Shown here: positions 23,100-34,654 of the stretch, one piece after another
How positions within the stretch are numbered: position 1 is the first letter of the stretch
Layout of the letters: each line of letters opens with the position of its first letter
Made by a program: the position numbers and the translations under genes
Notes under the pieces: model-generated
Database searches by the model: none
The model's input: the letters and a program-made list of their open reading frames with translations, nothing else
What the model was told of the DNA's origin: nothing
Assembly (NCBI GenBank): GCA_009760855.2
Contig: WPIO01000068.1
Coordinates: 562,501-625,000 of the forward strand
Length of the DNA: 62,500 bases
Direction: 5' to 3'
Source: Cristatella mucedo
Lineage: Eukaryota > Bryozoa > Phylactolaemata > Cristatellidae

Positions 23100-25445
23100 G
23101 TATAGTCCCGGAGAAATTATTTTGAAAACTGTCTGCGTGACAGGTATTCTTGATCTGCCCCAGGCTATACCCATCAGACTCGGTACCCTCACAGATTCAG
23201 TGATCATGAAACTTAGGAGTACCCTTGACGAGCATGCTTCCGTAAACTCTGTCCGTGTGCGGAGATTCTGTCAAATTTACCAAAGATTTCACTGGATGGA
23301 CCATGTAAGACGCACGCTTCAACAATGCTTTGAGAGGTCTAGATTTGATATAATCTTGCTTGTTAAAACAAATTCTCTATACTTCTACACCCAGAAGCTT
23401 AAGAAAGACAGGGCTTCTTTTTCTCCCAAAAACTGAAGTCTGTCAGTCAGAACTTAAAACAGATTTATAAGAGGATGAACAATTTTCTCACAAATTGTGA
23501 AAGGTCTCACTAACCCAGATAACAATAGCTTCCCCTTCGTTTCCAAAGTTCGTCACTGAAAGACTGTCGAACACTCATGCCTTAACATAGCCTCCTCCGC
23601 ATGAACCTATTGTTGACTTAATAACTGCCACCTTTCTTAAGAGGTTTTACGAAGTTTCTCTATGCCATATCACTTCCTTAACACAATTCCATAAAATGGG
23701 CTCGTCTCTTGACCAGCTTATGTGTGTTATCATCTTCTGCGGTCTTGACTGGTGGTCGCACTTAGCCCAGCCATAACCGAGACTTGTATTCCTTCTTTGG
23801 AAAATGGGTTGTGTCAAAGTCATGCAAACCAGCCATCGTCAAGCCGATACATAAAAAGCCTGGATTGGACTCGGTGGTATTTGTAAACTATTACCAAATT
23901 TTACCTCATACTTTTTATTACAGATTCTTGAAAATATGGTGCAGCTTGTAGCACTGACTGAAAATAATCAATCGTCATGCATATTTTAGTTGGGATTCAG
24001 GCGACACCAATCCGCCGAAACAGTTCTCCTCCGTGTCACTAATGACATCATATGCAGCGTCCATTATGGAAATGTCTATAGCAGTGAAATTATTATGTAA
24101 CTGCTGTAACCCTGCCGGATACATCAGCTGCCTTCGAGACTATTGATGACAAAATCATACTTGAACAATTGCCAACGCGATCGGTCTGGTAGAAGAGGCT
24201 ATTGTGTGATTCAAATCATACTTGTCCGATTGGTTTCAACACGTGTCGTTAGGTGATCTCATCCAGCAGACGTCTCACCCGTGGCGGCCCTCAAGGGTCC
24301 GTCCTCGGGCCTTTGCTGTTCTTTATTTATGCTCAACCTATGGAAAAAGTGATTCGAGCCCATAGAATAGGCTATGGTATTTACTCTGACAATACTCAGT
24401 TGCAATTTCGGTTAAAGCCGTCGGAATTTGCTGCAGCGACCAATAACACGAATGCTCGCCTTGCAGAAATTTGATTTCGGATGTCTGCAAATTTCTTTAA
24501 ATGAAGGGCGATACAACTGAACAGCATAAGTGCAGGACGCCATAAGCGTGTGGCAAGAGTAGAAAACTGTACTCTCTTGTAATTGTCGAGGCTGCTGTGC
24601 GACCGGCTCTGTGTGTGCCGATTTTAGGTGTGGCATTTAACAGCTGCCTCAGTTTAAAAAGTTTCATTAAAAAGACTTACTCCCAAACTAGCCATCGCGT
24701 CTGATCCACATTTAAGATTAGGGACAATCTGCCTTGGTAGTTTGCAAATAATTGAACTAGCTCCCTTGTTCGGTCGTAGATCATCGAAATTCAGTTTGGC
24801 TGGGCCACCGAAAATGCCGCTAGGCCACATCAGCTGCTGAAGAACACGGCTACAAGACCTGGTTAGCTAGAAAATCGCAGTGGTTTGACCACGTCTAGCC
24901 TTTGCTGAAGTAGCTTCAAAGTCTTTCGGTTTATCGACGAATTCATAGTTAAGTTCGTACTCTGACCCAGAAGGCACGCTGTGGCTTTGCTTCACTCGTA
25001 CCTAGCTGGATTGGTGCGCAACAGTTTCAGCTGCCTTGTGCACTCAGATCCTCTATGTGCAAATAATTAGCTGCTCCAGGCAAAAAGCTTAAGCTCTGAA
25101 GGTCTTATGCTGTGCATCTCACTTCGAACAATTCTTATGCAAAGACATCTACCCTCCATCTGCCGACTGCGACTTATCGTTTCCAGCCAACCTGAGTCAC
25201 TACGTTTACTCCATTGGCTACCACAACTGCCCTCCTTACTCAGCTATGCTTGTCATTTTCTCGTTGTTTCACTAGATGAAGCCTTTTGGCCACTGCTTGC
25301 GTAACAAAAGTCACTTATACTTTGAGTGCTTCATAGAAAAACTCTCCAGTATAACAAAAACCCAGTCTTTGTGGCTTTGTGGAGTTACAGACGGAAATAC
25401 CTTACATTACATTGAATTTAATTACCCTGCATTACATTATGCTAG
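23100..25445 (+). mobile_element. LINE-B copy with RT domain, decayed
   Basis: In broken frames: a pre-RT basic region (DHVRRTLQQCFERSRFD), an RT start (SGFRRHQSAETVLLRVTNDI, about 24000), motif A remains (SAAFETID), motif B (GGPQGSVLGPLLF, about 24285) and a motif C with the catalytic aspartates partly lost (YSDNTQL in place of YADDTQL, about 24385). Ends with the LINE-B 3' UTR and ACATT repeats at about 25400-25440. Confidence 0.85.
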
Positions 25446-26129
25446 CCATAGTATTGTGGGCACGATGAGCGAGTCCTGTGGGTGAATTCATGTGTAAGCA
25501 CTCACTATCAATGATTTAACTGCCTCACACAGAGAAAGCTACTGATTTTTATTTGGTACCTAAACAGCTTGAAATTCTATTTTTTTTTATAAAAGTAGCT
25601 TTTTGTAGTGTCCCAAGAGTGGTTCTTTTGTATTCAGGTATTTAAGATACGACGCTGCTGGAGAAGCGATAACTCAAAAATGCTAACAAAACAACGTATC
25701 GTGCTTAGACAAGTATGCAAGAGCTGAGAAATATTATGCTTAGGCTATAAGGCAAACGCACACACGATGGTACTGAAGATCACCAGCTAGTAGAGCCCTT
25801 GTATAAGACAAGCACTCAATAGAGCACAGATGGGTGATGCTCGGAGGAAAAATAAACGACAATTCCAGCGTGTGCTGTAATACAACCTCACTTTTGTTCC
25901 TGGTAAACATATTTGCCGCTTCGTTCTCGCAGCCACAGAAAAAGAACTATTTGAATGCACAAAGCCAAGGCAGGGTAGAGCATATAGATGTTTAGCTCTT
26001 TCATGAACGCTTTAAATGTATATGATGACGCGGAGTCAGTCAGTAGAGAGTTGCTAGCCATTCGGCAGCGAGTTTGAAGCTTTCCGAGCTCAGCAGGCTA
26101 AGACGCTACGTGGTCAAGAGATTTTAAGT

Positions 26130-26720
26130 TAGTCAGGGCACGCGCACGGGACTAGGGTGCGTGCAAGCAAGTACGGCGCAGCCCATTCAAACCAAGAATC
26201 AGGCTCTCTCGACGAACGCGCGGCAGTCCCAACGCTTTCGAGCTTTCGCGATGACGAACGTGAGTGCGCGCGCGCCACCGGCAGCCGACCGTGCGGCGAG
26301 AAGTGACGGGAGATTCTAAATACGCCTCCTTTGCCGGAAATCGCACCAAAGAGCTGCGACGCTTCAGAGCCAGCAGCACGCACTGAGGCGTGGCAGAGAG
26401 CTTAGCCTGGCGAGCGCACGCGGCGACGCTTGCCTCGCCAATTAGCCGGCAGCGAAAAAGTCCCGGCAGGAAGGCCACGCCTGGCGAGCGCACGCGGCGA
26501 CGCTTGCCTCGCCAGTTAGCCGGCAGCGAAAAAGTCCCGGCAGGAAGGCCACGGGCCGACGCGGCGAGGAAATGGCGCGCTGCAGCGCCAGCGCGTGCCA
26601 GCAAGCGCCACCCGTCGTGCGGGTTAAAATGATGAGCGTGCGAGAGCACTCACTCTGATCAGGTGCAGCTAGGCGAAGAAATGTCGCAGAAACCTGCGAC
26701 GGCGCCGACTCGCATCGCTG
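26130..26720. other. CpG- and GC-rich block inside a UBR intron
   Basis: Strong local rise in G+C and CpG within AT-rich DNA, holding the 74-bp tandem below. Long frames on both strands (up to 165 codons, minus strand) are Arg/Ala-rich and follow composition; no domain seen. Could be a CpG-island-like regulatory region or a decayed mobile element. Confidence 0.55.
26405..26552. repeat. Two tandem 74-bp units
   Basis: Units 26405-26478 and 26479-26552 differ at one position (CCAATTAG versus CCAGTTAG). Recent duplication, or a collapsed longer array. Confidence 0.95.
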
Positions 26721-27182
26721 AGATTGCTGCGCACCGAAATGCCTCGCGCGTGCCGGGCATTTGTAATTATATCTATTTAAAAAAAGCTAGAAAGGCATCA
26801 GTGGCCCCTTGATTTAGCTTAGGGAGGATTCTTTGGATAGTTGCAAGTAGAATTTGCGATAACTTATGAGCGAGATCTCGTAATTCAAACGGAATGACAC
26901 GGTAAGAAAATACTTGCACGCAAGTAAAACGAGTAGGAAGTGTCATACATTGCTTATATGTCTTTTGCGAAATTTTTGTATCACCGCTTTCATTTTTTAC
27001 CAAGTCTTCAGCATAAGAATCTCACACTAGAGTAAACGGTTTCGACCGGAGTTCTAATAGCTATTGAATGTTCAATTCCGTAATTTTTCTAGCTCGAATA
27101 TAGCGGTAAATTAAAAAAATGCACATGGATGTTTGTGAATATGTGACCTTTTGAAATCGACCTTGATGGATAAAAAAGACCA

Positions 27183-27250
27183 TTTGTAAAGTGCCTAGAA
27201 AGAGATTAATTTACCTGCAGGCAATATAAAAACGAATTATTACTATTATT
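27183..27250 (+). mobile_element. LINE-A 3' tail abutting a UBR splice donor
   Basis: TGTAAAGTGCCTAGAAAGAG followed by ATTATTACTATTATT ending at 27250, two bases from the exon boundary at 27253. The 3' hairpin arm is missing. Confidence 0.75.
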
Positions 27251-27252
27251 AC

Positions 27253-27340
27253 CTTGCAGCTTTGAAGACTCGATTGACACATTGCAGAAATGCCTGGTCA
27301 GCCAAAGCTTCACCAACGTTGGCATTTGATCTTGCAACTG
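27253..27340 (-). CDS. UBR1/2: UBR helical region exon, 88 bp
   Basis: Acceptor TTTGTGTTTCCAG, donor GCAAG|GTAATA. In the frame set by the exon at 35748 it encodes VARSNANVGEALADQAFLQC and VNRVFKAA. It bridges the AHIIQVLL segment and the LPFLRC exon, where family members vary in length. Phase 1 in and phase 2 out fit both neighbours, which is the main evidence. Confidence 0.72.
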
Positions 27341-28365
27341 CTGGAAACACAAATTAAAAGCTTTTAGATTTTCGCATGTTACGACGAAATAGTCTCTTCT
27401 GAGAGCCAGATTTGTAACAATATTTGTACTGCTCATGGGCATACAGAATTAAAAAGTAGCAGAAATAATGCATGCATCAAAAAGAGTAAGATGGCCAAAA
27501 TTTTTCAAGCGCTTACAAAATTGCGTACACGACACTATAATCTTCCTTATGCAGAACTTACGACCTGTGCCCGTAGCCGTCTAGAGCTATGGCAAGACTC
27601 AGCTGCTCCTCTGGTTGGTCGTGATCGGCTCATCTATCACATCACACAGCGTCTGTGTGAGCTTCACTTGCTTCCTATCAATATATCTATATAGAATGTA
27701 GGTCTTCTGTCTGCTTTGCTCTACTTGGCTTCGCTCGCTTGCCCCATCCTAACTATCCGATATCCCCCTGTCCTCTAGTTTTGCTCTGGTACCAACCGCT
27801 CTCCACCCTCTAGTCATCTTTCTGTCGCTTACACTTAATGGAAATCTTATAGTGATCGAGCCTTTAGCTGCGAACTGCATGGAACTTGCTGGCAGCTCAG
27901 ATGCATAGCTACTTTCAATGACGTTGCATGTTACACTTAAGCCTCAGCCTAAACGCATCTGCTGCAGGCCACATTCACAGTGAACTAGTGAATCCTACTT
28001 GCTTTATTAATATTACTTAAGCTAATTACAATTTATATAACCCTCTGGTTAGTAAAATATCTTTTTAGTTACTTTAGATATCGGAAATAGAAGCGCAAAT
28101 AAAGGTTGATCATAGCGTGCTCAGTTTAATAGTAAATGAGAAAAAACCGAAAAAAAGTAATTTTTCAGACAAACTGTGAGGAACAAGTAGCAGTTTAGCT
28201 TTTTTGAACTGGTTAAATCTGGAGATGACATTATATCAGTCGATATTAAGAGCTAGTTTTCGGGAGTGTGGTAGCTGACAAATGTCGGATTTATTATTAC
28301 CTAGAAGTGAAAACTTAATGACCGGAGTCTAAAGAGGATGGTTTGAATGAGTCTTGACTAAATAC

Positions 28366-28540
28366 TAGCTGATTCAACAGCCTATTTTTTATAACGACAG
28401 AAGAGCCTTGACGTCTTTCACCACAGCTTGTGGCGCCAACAAAGAATCGCCCACCGCAGGATTAGAATCCACGACTTCTGTACATAGGTTGTGAAAAGTA
28501 ACCGCCTTACCTAATGTGCCATCACGACTAGGAAGCATTT
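28366..28540 (-). mobile_element. SINE-2 copy
   Basis: ACTAGCTGATTCAACAGCC, ACGACAGAAGAGCC, and a box-B-like GGATTAGAATCCACGAC, then GTAACCGCCTTACC, in the same order as other copies. Confidence 0.8.
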
Positions 28541-28639
28541 CGGATAAAAAAGCGAAAGAAAGTAAACATTTAGCCAGTTCTTTAGCCTCAGTAATAGAGA
28601 TTCAAATGAATACTACAAAACTATCAAAGGATTGTCACA

Positions 28640-28735
28640 CAGGTCGCTGGAGGCATCAGAGTTATCTACAGCAGGACTCGAACTTATGATCTCGGTCGTC
28701 AAGTGCCAGAGCCCTTAGGGTTAGGATCTGAGGAA
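28640..28735 (-). mobile_element. SINE-2-like fragment
   Basis: GCAGGACTCGAACTTATGA followed by CTCGGTCGTCAAG resembles the tRNA-like part of SINE-2. Partial. Confidence 0.5.
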
Positions 28736-29457
28736 TAGTGATACAAGGTGAATTAAAAAGCCCTAAACAGGATAATCTGCATAATGTAGAACCTGTGAGA
28801 AATGTTGCAACGGAGTAGCTATGAAGGTCACTACAAGCAGGCCGAGAATTATACCAATTTTAGAGGTGTTATTTACTCAGGTAATAATAAATAAATAGCT
28901 TGGCTTTACTTTTTAGGGACCAGCTGGCAATACACATAAGAATTCTGAGGATGATTGCATGCTGTGCCCAACTATAATGAATACTATTGCCATTTATTCC
29001 CGCTGGACGAGAGCTGTGGCTACCTAAATTGCAAGCACGTTACTCCTAGCTTCGACTGAATTACCTAAGTAAAAAACAAAATTTATCAAAACTCAATACT
29101 AGTTAGAGTTAGAGTTTTCTAGTTCCCGACTTCTTGTTTTATCGTAATCACTTTTTCACCACATTGTATCATAATCTTCGCTAACAGAAGCATCTGCTAT
29201 CGCACACACGGTGATTAAATATCCGTATTTCAAAGTAAGTGGTCAATTTTGAAGAGGGAAGAATAGGTGCAATCAAAATAATTTTAAGAAGGTGACGAAC
29301 AGAAATGAAAGAAAAATCGTAGTGCCGTAAATAGAAAATAGTAAGGCTTGCACACAGTTAAGTGATGGTAGATCAATAATGCACATGCATTAGCGTATAT
29401 ATATCCATCAGTAACTTCGAAATGCTACGAAGTCTGAGTGGTATAATGAAAGAGAGT

Positions 29458-29612
29458 TCTCTAGAGTTTGGTCTAGCGGTTAAGGTGCTCGCCCCGACCG
29501 AGGTCTGACTGAGGTCATGGGCTCGAGCCCCGAGGCATATGTGAAGTGCCTGAATAAAGATTAAGTTCTCTTGGGGCGCTATATAAATGAATTATATATT
29601 ATATATAAGCCT
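29458..29612 (+). mobile_element. SINE-1 copy, best preserved
   Basis: Head: GGTCTAGCGGTTAAGGTGCT and box B GGGCTCGAGCCCC; tail: GTGAAGTGCCTGAATAAAG, TTCTCTTGGGGCGCTATA, then TATATTATATA. The head resembles a tRNA with A and B boxes. The tail resembles the LINE-A 3' end. Confidence 0.9.
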
Positions 29613-29634
29613 GAGCAGATTTTGGTATGCACAC

Positions 29635-29755
29635 GCTAGCTAAGAGACTTTGTCTCCCGCAGCAAAGAGAAAGGGAGTAGCAAAGCTGAGTCAGGATGGA
29701 GGCCGACGACATAATTGGCATACAAGCAGCAGCTCAAGACCACATCTGCCCACGT
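29635..29755 (-). mobile_element. LINE-B 3' UTR fragment, antisense
   Basis: Follows LINE-B antisense order: GACTTTGTCTCCCGCAGCAA, GCAAAGCTGAGTCAGGA, GCAGCTCAAGACC. Confidence 0.65.
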
Positions 29756-30039
29756 GCTTTCGCTCAAAGAGAATCTCGAAAAACTTCTTAGTCAGTTTAC
29801 AGTGGAAAATGTAAGTAAGCATGAACTCCAACTAAGAGTAAAACCATCGTGCTTATTGCTAACTTATCGCGATTCAAGAAAATGAATCAGATTTATCTAT
29901 AAAGTTATTAACAATATTCCTGCATGCTAAGGAGTTCTTGACCGATGTATCGTCGTCACCAATGTGTAATACAGCCTCGGCCTTGAATGACTTGACGATT
30001 CTCTAGTGGAGAATCTCTGCTTGTTTTGCTCAGCAGTTT

Positions 30040-31378
30040 GGCAGCCTTTAATGCTATCAATAACCGAGTCCTTCTATAGCGCCTCTAATCTCACGCCTGC
30101 ACATCGCTGGCACTGGCACTGCCGTGGTTCAGGTTCTATCTCAGTGCGAGGCTCGACAGCGATGCTGTGAATGAGCAATCAGATCATCAGATCAATGAGG
30201 TCATCAGATTGAACCTCTGAAGTATAGGGTGCCTCAGGGCTCTGTGTGTACTGTCATGTTTTTTCACGGTTTCCACTCTCCCTCTTGCTGATATGATTTC
30301 CAGGCACTATCTAGGCTTCCACATGCAGATGAAAATCAGTTTTACTTTTGTTTTGATTACTCCCAGCCCTTCAGAGCATCAATGTATCTAAACTTCTTTG
30401 CTGCATGTGTTGATGACATTCACACATAGGCGGCTACATTAAAAAAATCTGAATAATGACAAAACCAGCTAAATAGTATTGGATAAAGCAAGTGTGATTT
30501 AGAAATCGGACAGCCTTACGTTCAAAATTGGCCCTGCCAGCGTATTTGCTGCTAACTATGCACAAAATCTAGGTGTCCTGTTCCTATGCAACCTTTCATT
30601 AGAGGACCACATCGGGTTCAGAGGCCAGACTGCCTATTTTCAGCTAAATATCATTGCTAAAATTTGGGCGATGTTAAACTGGGATTCTACATCTAAATTG
30701 GTCCATGCATTTGTGACATCCCACCCAGAATTCTGTAACTCACTGCTTGCTTCCCTACCGGCCTGTGTACTGAGGCGCTTACGGCTGGTATACAACTCTG
30801 CAGCTAGGCTTGCCTGTCGTGAGTGTAGCAGTTGCTAGATCACATCACGTCTCACCGACATGCACTAGCTACCAGTCAAGCAAAATATAGACCTCCAGGT
30901 TCTGTCAGTAAATTTAGGTGGATCCGTTATTCGGCTCCAGTCTACCCAACAGACTTATCATCACCAGGATAAGCGTCGTACCGCCACATTTTCTAAATCT
31001 ACACCTCGTACGATCTTCAAATACTTTGGAGACCGTGCCTTTAGTTCGCATGCTCTCAAAGCCCGAAACTCACTTTCCTTTTGACCATATTTTAAAATAA
31101 AATAAAAATGCTCGTATTTATCGCTGCATTTAGTGGGTCCCTGCAATTCGTCCTTTATGTGCTTAAGCGTGCTGCCACTGACACTGTGCATGCTGCTAGT
31201 AACCATACGTGGATGCTGACTCTGTGCATGTCATCCCTAACCCTGTTATTCTAGCTTTTATTGAGGTTGTTAGCACTAACCATTCGATATTGCTTCCTTT
31301 GAAGTAGATGTAAAGTGCCTAGAAAGAGATTGAGTTCTTAAAGGGCGAAATATCGAATGTATTACTTATATCAATCTT
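30040..31378 (+). mobile_element. LINE-A copy, 5'-truncated
   Basis: Begins at RT motif A (LAAFNAINN-like), passes a motif C remnant (ADENQFYFCF-like, about 30330), then LGVLFLCNLSLEDH-like and the C-terminus (FVTSHPEFCNSLLASLPACV, about 30710), ending with the 3' hairpin and tail at 31305-31375. Stops and frameshifts throughout. Confidence 0.85.
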
Positions 31379-32324
31379 GTACTATGCTTAGCCTCCTCTA
31401 AAAGTATGAGCTTTATATACTCGCAACCGTCATCGTTGCTATATGAGAATATGTGTTGATTTATCATGCCAACCCTACGAAACTTTTTGGAGTGAGGCAG
31501 GGGCTAGCCTGTGTCTGAATGTTGGTCTTAAATACTCGTAGTGACTTTGGATACTGGATGTGATTGGTCCAGCCTACCGAGAATGCTCTTTCCCACCGCC
31601 TAGAATAAATAAATAAACCGTTCTTTTATATAGAGGCCCATCCGGGTGATTCACGTACGCGGTAATAATCGAGCTTATAGTCTCATTTTCAATGGTGAAC
31701 ACCTTTAACCCCTGAATCAAACTAGAGCGGTGGGTGAGTGTAAAATTTTTAGATCTCTAAAATAAACAAGAGAACCTATATTGATGAATACTTAGGTATA
31801 AATAGCCTCTTCATTTGCATAAACACTTGCAAAGTTAATAATTCGTTCGCCGGGCGTGTCGCATAACCTCCTCTAATATGCGCAAACATAATTTATTAAA
31901 CTTATGCGTACATAGAGGTTTAGCTTTTTTGTAAACGATACAGCTAAAAGAAGTAAGCCATGCAGACCGATAACTAGAACGATCTATGAAATTTATCCCA
32001 CCTTGGAAGTGTTTTCAATTCTTCGTAGTTGAGTGAATAGTGTGTAAGAAATCTGACCGTGATTCGATTCTATCGGCATAGCAAGCTATGTCTTTCCGGT
32101 GTATCAGGGTAGAGTTAGACCCCAGGCCGGAGTATACCCAGGGTTACAGCAGTCTGTGCCACTGCATACACCGGAAGTCTATTATGGCCTAGGCCACTTT
32201 ATACCCCTTTAGGCTAAAGTATACCCCGTCATTTTAATAGTTTTGAGCGATATAAAATAGTTGTAGTGACGGTTAAAAAATTTACGATGGCGCCGGTACT
32301 GACACTCCCCTCTTTACTATATAA

Positions 32325-32410
32325 TAATAATAATAATATTGCACTTGATAAAGCGCCCTCAGAGAACTTAATCTCTTTCTAGGCGCTTTACATTTGCTAT
32401 CACCTGTTAA
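32325..32410 (-). mobile_element. LINE-A 3' tail, antisense
   Basis: (AAT)n, then GATAAAGCGCCCTCAGAGAA and TTCTAGGCGCTTTACATTTG. Both hairpin arms are intact. Confidence 0.9.
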
Positions 32411-32424
32411 GGCATTGATATGCG

Positions 32425-32811
32425 ATGTTGTCATCGCCAACAGCCGGGTTGCACGAGGAATCAGTGCCCTGCAGAAGACTATTCTCCTATGAGTGGAAAA
32501 GCCCCCTCTTCAGAGCACAGACAGATCAGCGCCCGAGGACTACTCAATATGCTGTCGGCCAGCGAGTCTTTGTGAAGCCTGCCGGCGCTCGTTGTACGAC
32601 CGAGTGGCCCGAGGGCACGGTAACAAGTGAGGGGCAGGGCGTGGGAATCGAGATCGACGGTGTGCGTCGCCACGTGTCCGACTTGCGCCTCGTACCAGGG
32701 CAGCAAGAGGCGCCCCCTGCACCTGAAGGGGACAGAGCTGAACCAGTACAGCGGCCCAGGCGCGCTGTGACACTTCCCCGCCGGTACGACGATTATGTCC
32801 TGACCGGATAG
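32425..32811 (+). pseudogene. Ty3/gypsy-like integrase C-terminus, truncated
   Basis: A GC-rich frame encoding AVGQRVFVKP, then C-x-x-x-W-P-E-G-T-V, IEIDGVRRHVSDLRLVP and RRAVTLPRRYDDYVL. The sequence 'G..V.VKP......W..G.V......V..DG..RHV..LR' is the typical C-terminal segment of Ty3/gypsy integrases. The catalytic core, RT and Gag are absent, so the remnant is 5'-truncated. Codon use is far more GC-rich than nearby LINEs. Confidence 0.7.
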
Positions 32812-32814
32812 ACT

Positions 32815-33360
32815 TGCTCATTGCTGCTCTGTACCTTGCAGCTACATGTGTTGGTGCTGCAAACTTGTGACCTTAAGGTCAAGGGTGCGTGTAGTTCGTA
32901 TGTACGTTTGTATGTATGTATTGTATGCCGGCTCCTGACTTGTGACCGTAAGGTCAAGGGAGCGTGTAGTTCACATGTATGTATCGTATGCAGGCTCCTC
33001 TGATAAGCTACTGGTGAGCTGTTAGAAGCACCACCGAGAGGGGCCGGTGCACAGCTGGGGTCCGCCTGTGATGTGGTATGGACAGAGGCCAGTAACCAGC
33101 TGGTGGCCAGATGGTGGATTCACCATCAGGGTCGGCCAGTGCACTGCTGTGATCCGCCTTTGATGTGGCATGGACCAGCTGGTGGCCAGATGGTGGATTC
33201 ACCATCAGGGTTGGCCGGTGCACAGTTGTGGTCGATGAGTCATCGGAGTCGACCAGGGGAGGGCAGTCGTGTGAGGGCAGGGGCTGAGGGAAGCCGTGCG
33301 CTCTGGGGCTCCGTGTGCTGGGAATAAACTGTCGGTGTTAGGCATCGGCTGGCTCTCTAC
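32815..33360 (+). repeat. LTR-like region with two direct repeats
   Basis: Follows the gypsy-like frame. Two 75-bp-period units start at 32863 and 32938 (ACTTGTGACC...AAGGTCAAGG) and two 79-bp-period units start at 33096 and 33175 (CCAGCTGGTGGCCAGATGG). An AATAAA lies at about 33323, as expected in an LTR R region. No second LTR copy is seen. Confidence 0.5.
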
Positions 33361-33714
33361 TGCGCAACCAAACTACAGAGACTTCGCTAATTCAGGTAGT
33401 AACTTTGGCTGGAGGTTCCTGCTCAAGTGAAGGGAGCTCGCCCACTAGAGGCGGGTGAGTGAGTAGAGAACATGTCACCTTAGCCGGATCTGTGTTTTTC
33501 TGCCTAAACTAAATTAGAAAGTCTGTCTGCTTTTCATCTGCCTGAACCAATATTCACATGTTGAGCCCCAAAGCACATAGTTCGGACTAGTTCTCCCGGA
33601 AAAGGCTGTACGAAAGATTACTAAAGCAGAAAAAATTGATGTGCTTCTCTCATTGAAACTGGCAGTTATGCTAAAGGCCGTTCTTGCGTTAAAACAGCAT
33701 AGACAAACGGATCC

Positions 33715-33875
33715 AAGCTGGTTTGGTACAGTGGTTAAGGTACTCGCCCCGACCAAGGTCTGGCTGAGGTCGTGGGCTCGAGCCCCAAGGCATATGCTAA
33801 GCGCCTGATTAGAGACTAATTTCTCTCGGGGCGCTATACAAATACATTATATATAAAAATGATATATATATATAT
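33715..33875 (+). mobile_element. SINE-1 copy
   Basis: GTACAGTGGTTAAGGTACTC, box B GGGCTCGAGCCCC, then CTAAGCGCCTGATTAGAG and CTCTCGGGGCGCTATACAA, ending in TA repeats. Confidence 0.88.
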
Positions 33876-34559
33876 CCCATGTTCAAGCTGATTTTAAAGG
33901 TATATACACGGTATGGCGGTGTAGCGAACTTCGCATATTTACTCAGAAGCTGCACGCACACTCGCAGATTTTATGCATTTCATGCAAGCATGTGGTTTTA
34001 TTCATGAAGAATTTTCATTTAAAAGACATAATTTATTTGCAGTTTGTACTCTGTAAAGTTTGTGCGTTTACCTTTGCGAGTTTTTGCGAGAAGTTTTGGG
34101 ATATCACTTAACTAGACCGGCAGAGAGATCGTGGGTTCGCATTTAAAAGTTCAATAAAATCCAAATTGTTTGCTAAGTATCAGTATCTAGGTCCAGCTCA
34201 CCCCAAACAAATCAGAGCTTTAGTAACTGCAAGTTAGGTAGCACCGCAAACGCTGTTGGCGGGGCAAATTGTTTGTTGTGCCTTTCACGAGCCGAAACAG
34301 CAATAAGCTTTGGGCTAAGCCGCTTGGCAATAAGCGGCGAGATACGCCTTTCCACCAAGCGTTCGCTGTTACACTAATGAACTAGCTAGAAAAATTTTCT
34401 ACTGGCTTGTAAAGCAGCCTAAGTAACAATGCAAAGGTTATACTTAACTTTCGACGCATTTTTAATTATGCGAAACTGCCAACTGGATGTATACGTAGGT
34501 ACCCTTAATCAGGTGCATCTATTGTACCCGCAGAGGACGAAGGAAAGAGAATATCGATA

Positions 34560-34652
34560 ATAATAGTAATAATAGTAATGATAATGCACTTGAGAAAGCG
34601 CCCTCGGAGAACTCAATCTCTTCCTAGGCGCTTTACATTTACTGCGAATAAT
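34560..34652 (-). mobile_element. LINE-A 3' tail, antisense
   Basis: (AAT)n, GAAAGCGCCCTCGGAGAACT, CCTAGGCGCTTTACATTTA. Lies directly against the next antisense tail. Confidence 0.85.
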
Positions 34653-34654
34653 AT

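Larger units (their letters stand above)
21376..27252 (-). other. 5.9-kb UBR intron
   Basis: Holds SINE-1, a LINE-A tail, a LINE-B copy and a GC-rich block, listed separately. Nothing recognised in 21380-22610, 22940-23100, 25446-26125 or 26725-27180. Confidence 0.6.

Noticed and set aside
26152-26649. 165-codon minus-strand frame
   Set aside because: Arises in a GC-rich block with a 74-bp tandem. Overlapping frames on both strands are equally open, and no domain or splice support is seen.
29458-29560. tRNA gene
   Set aside because: A- and B-box-like words are present, but the same unit recurs at many sites fused to a LINE-like tail and does not fold as a full cloverleaf by eye. It is a SINE.
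31590-31735. Antisense SINE-1 copy (AACCCCTGAATCAAACTAG)
   Set aside because: Only the A-box side resembles the family; the tail and box B are not recognisable.
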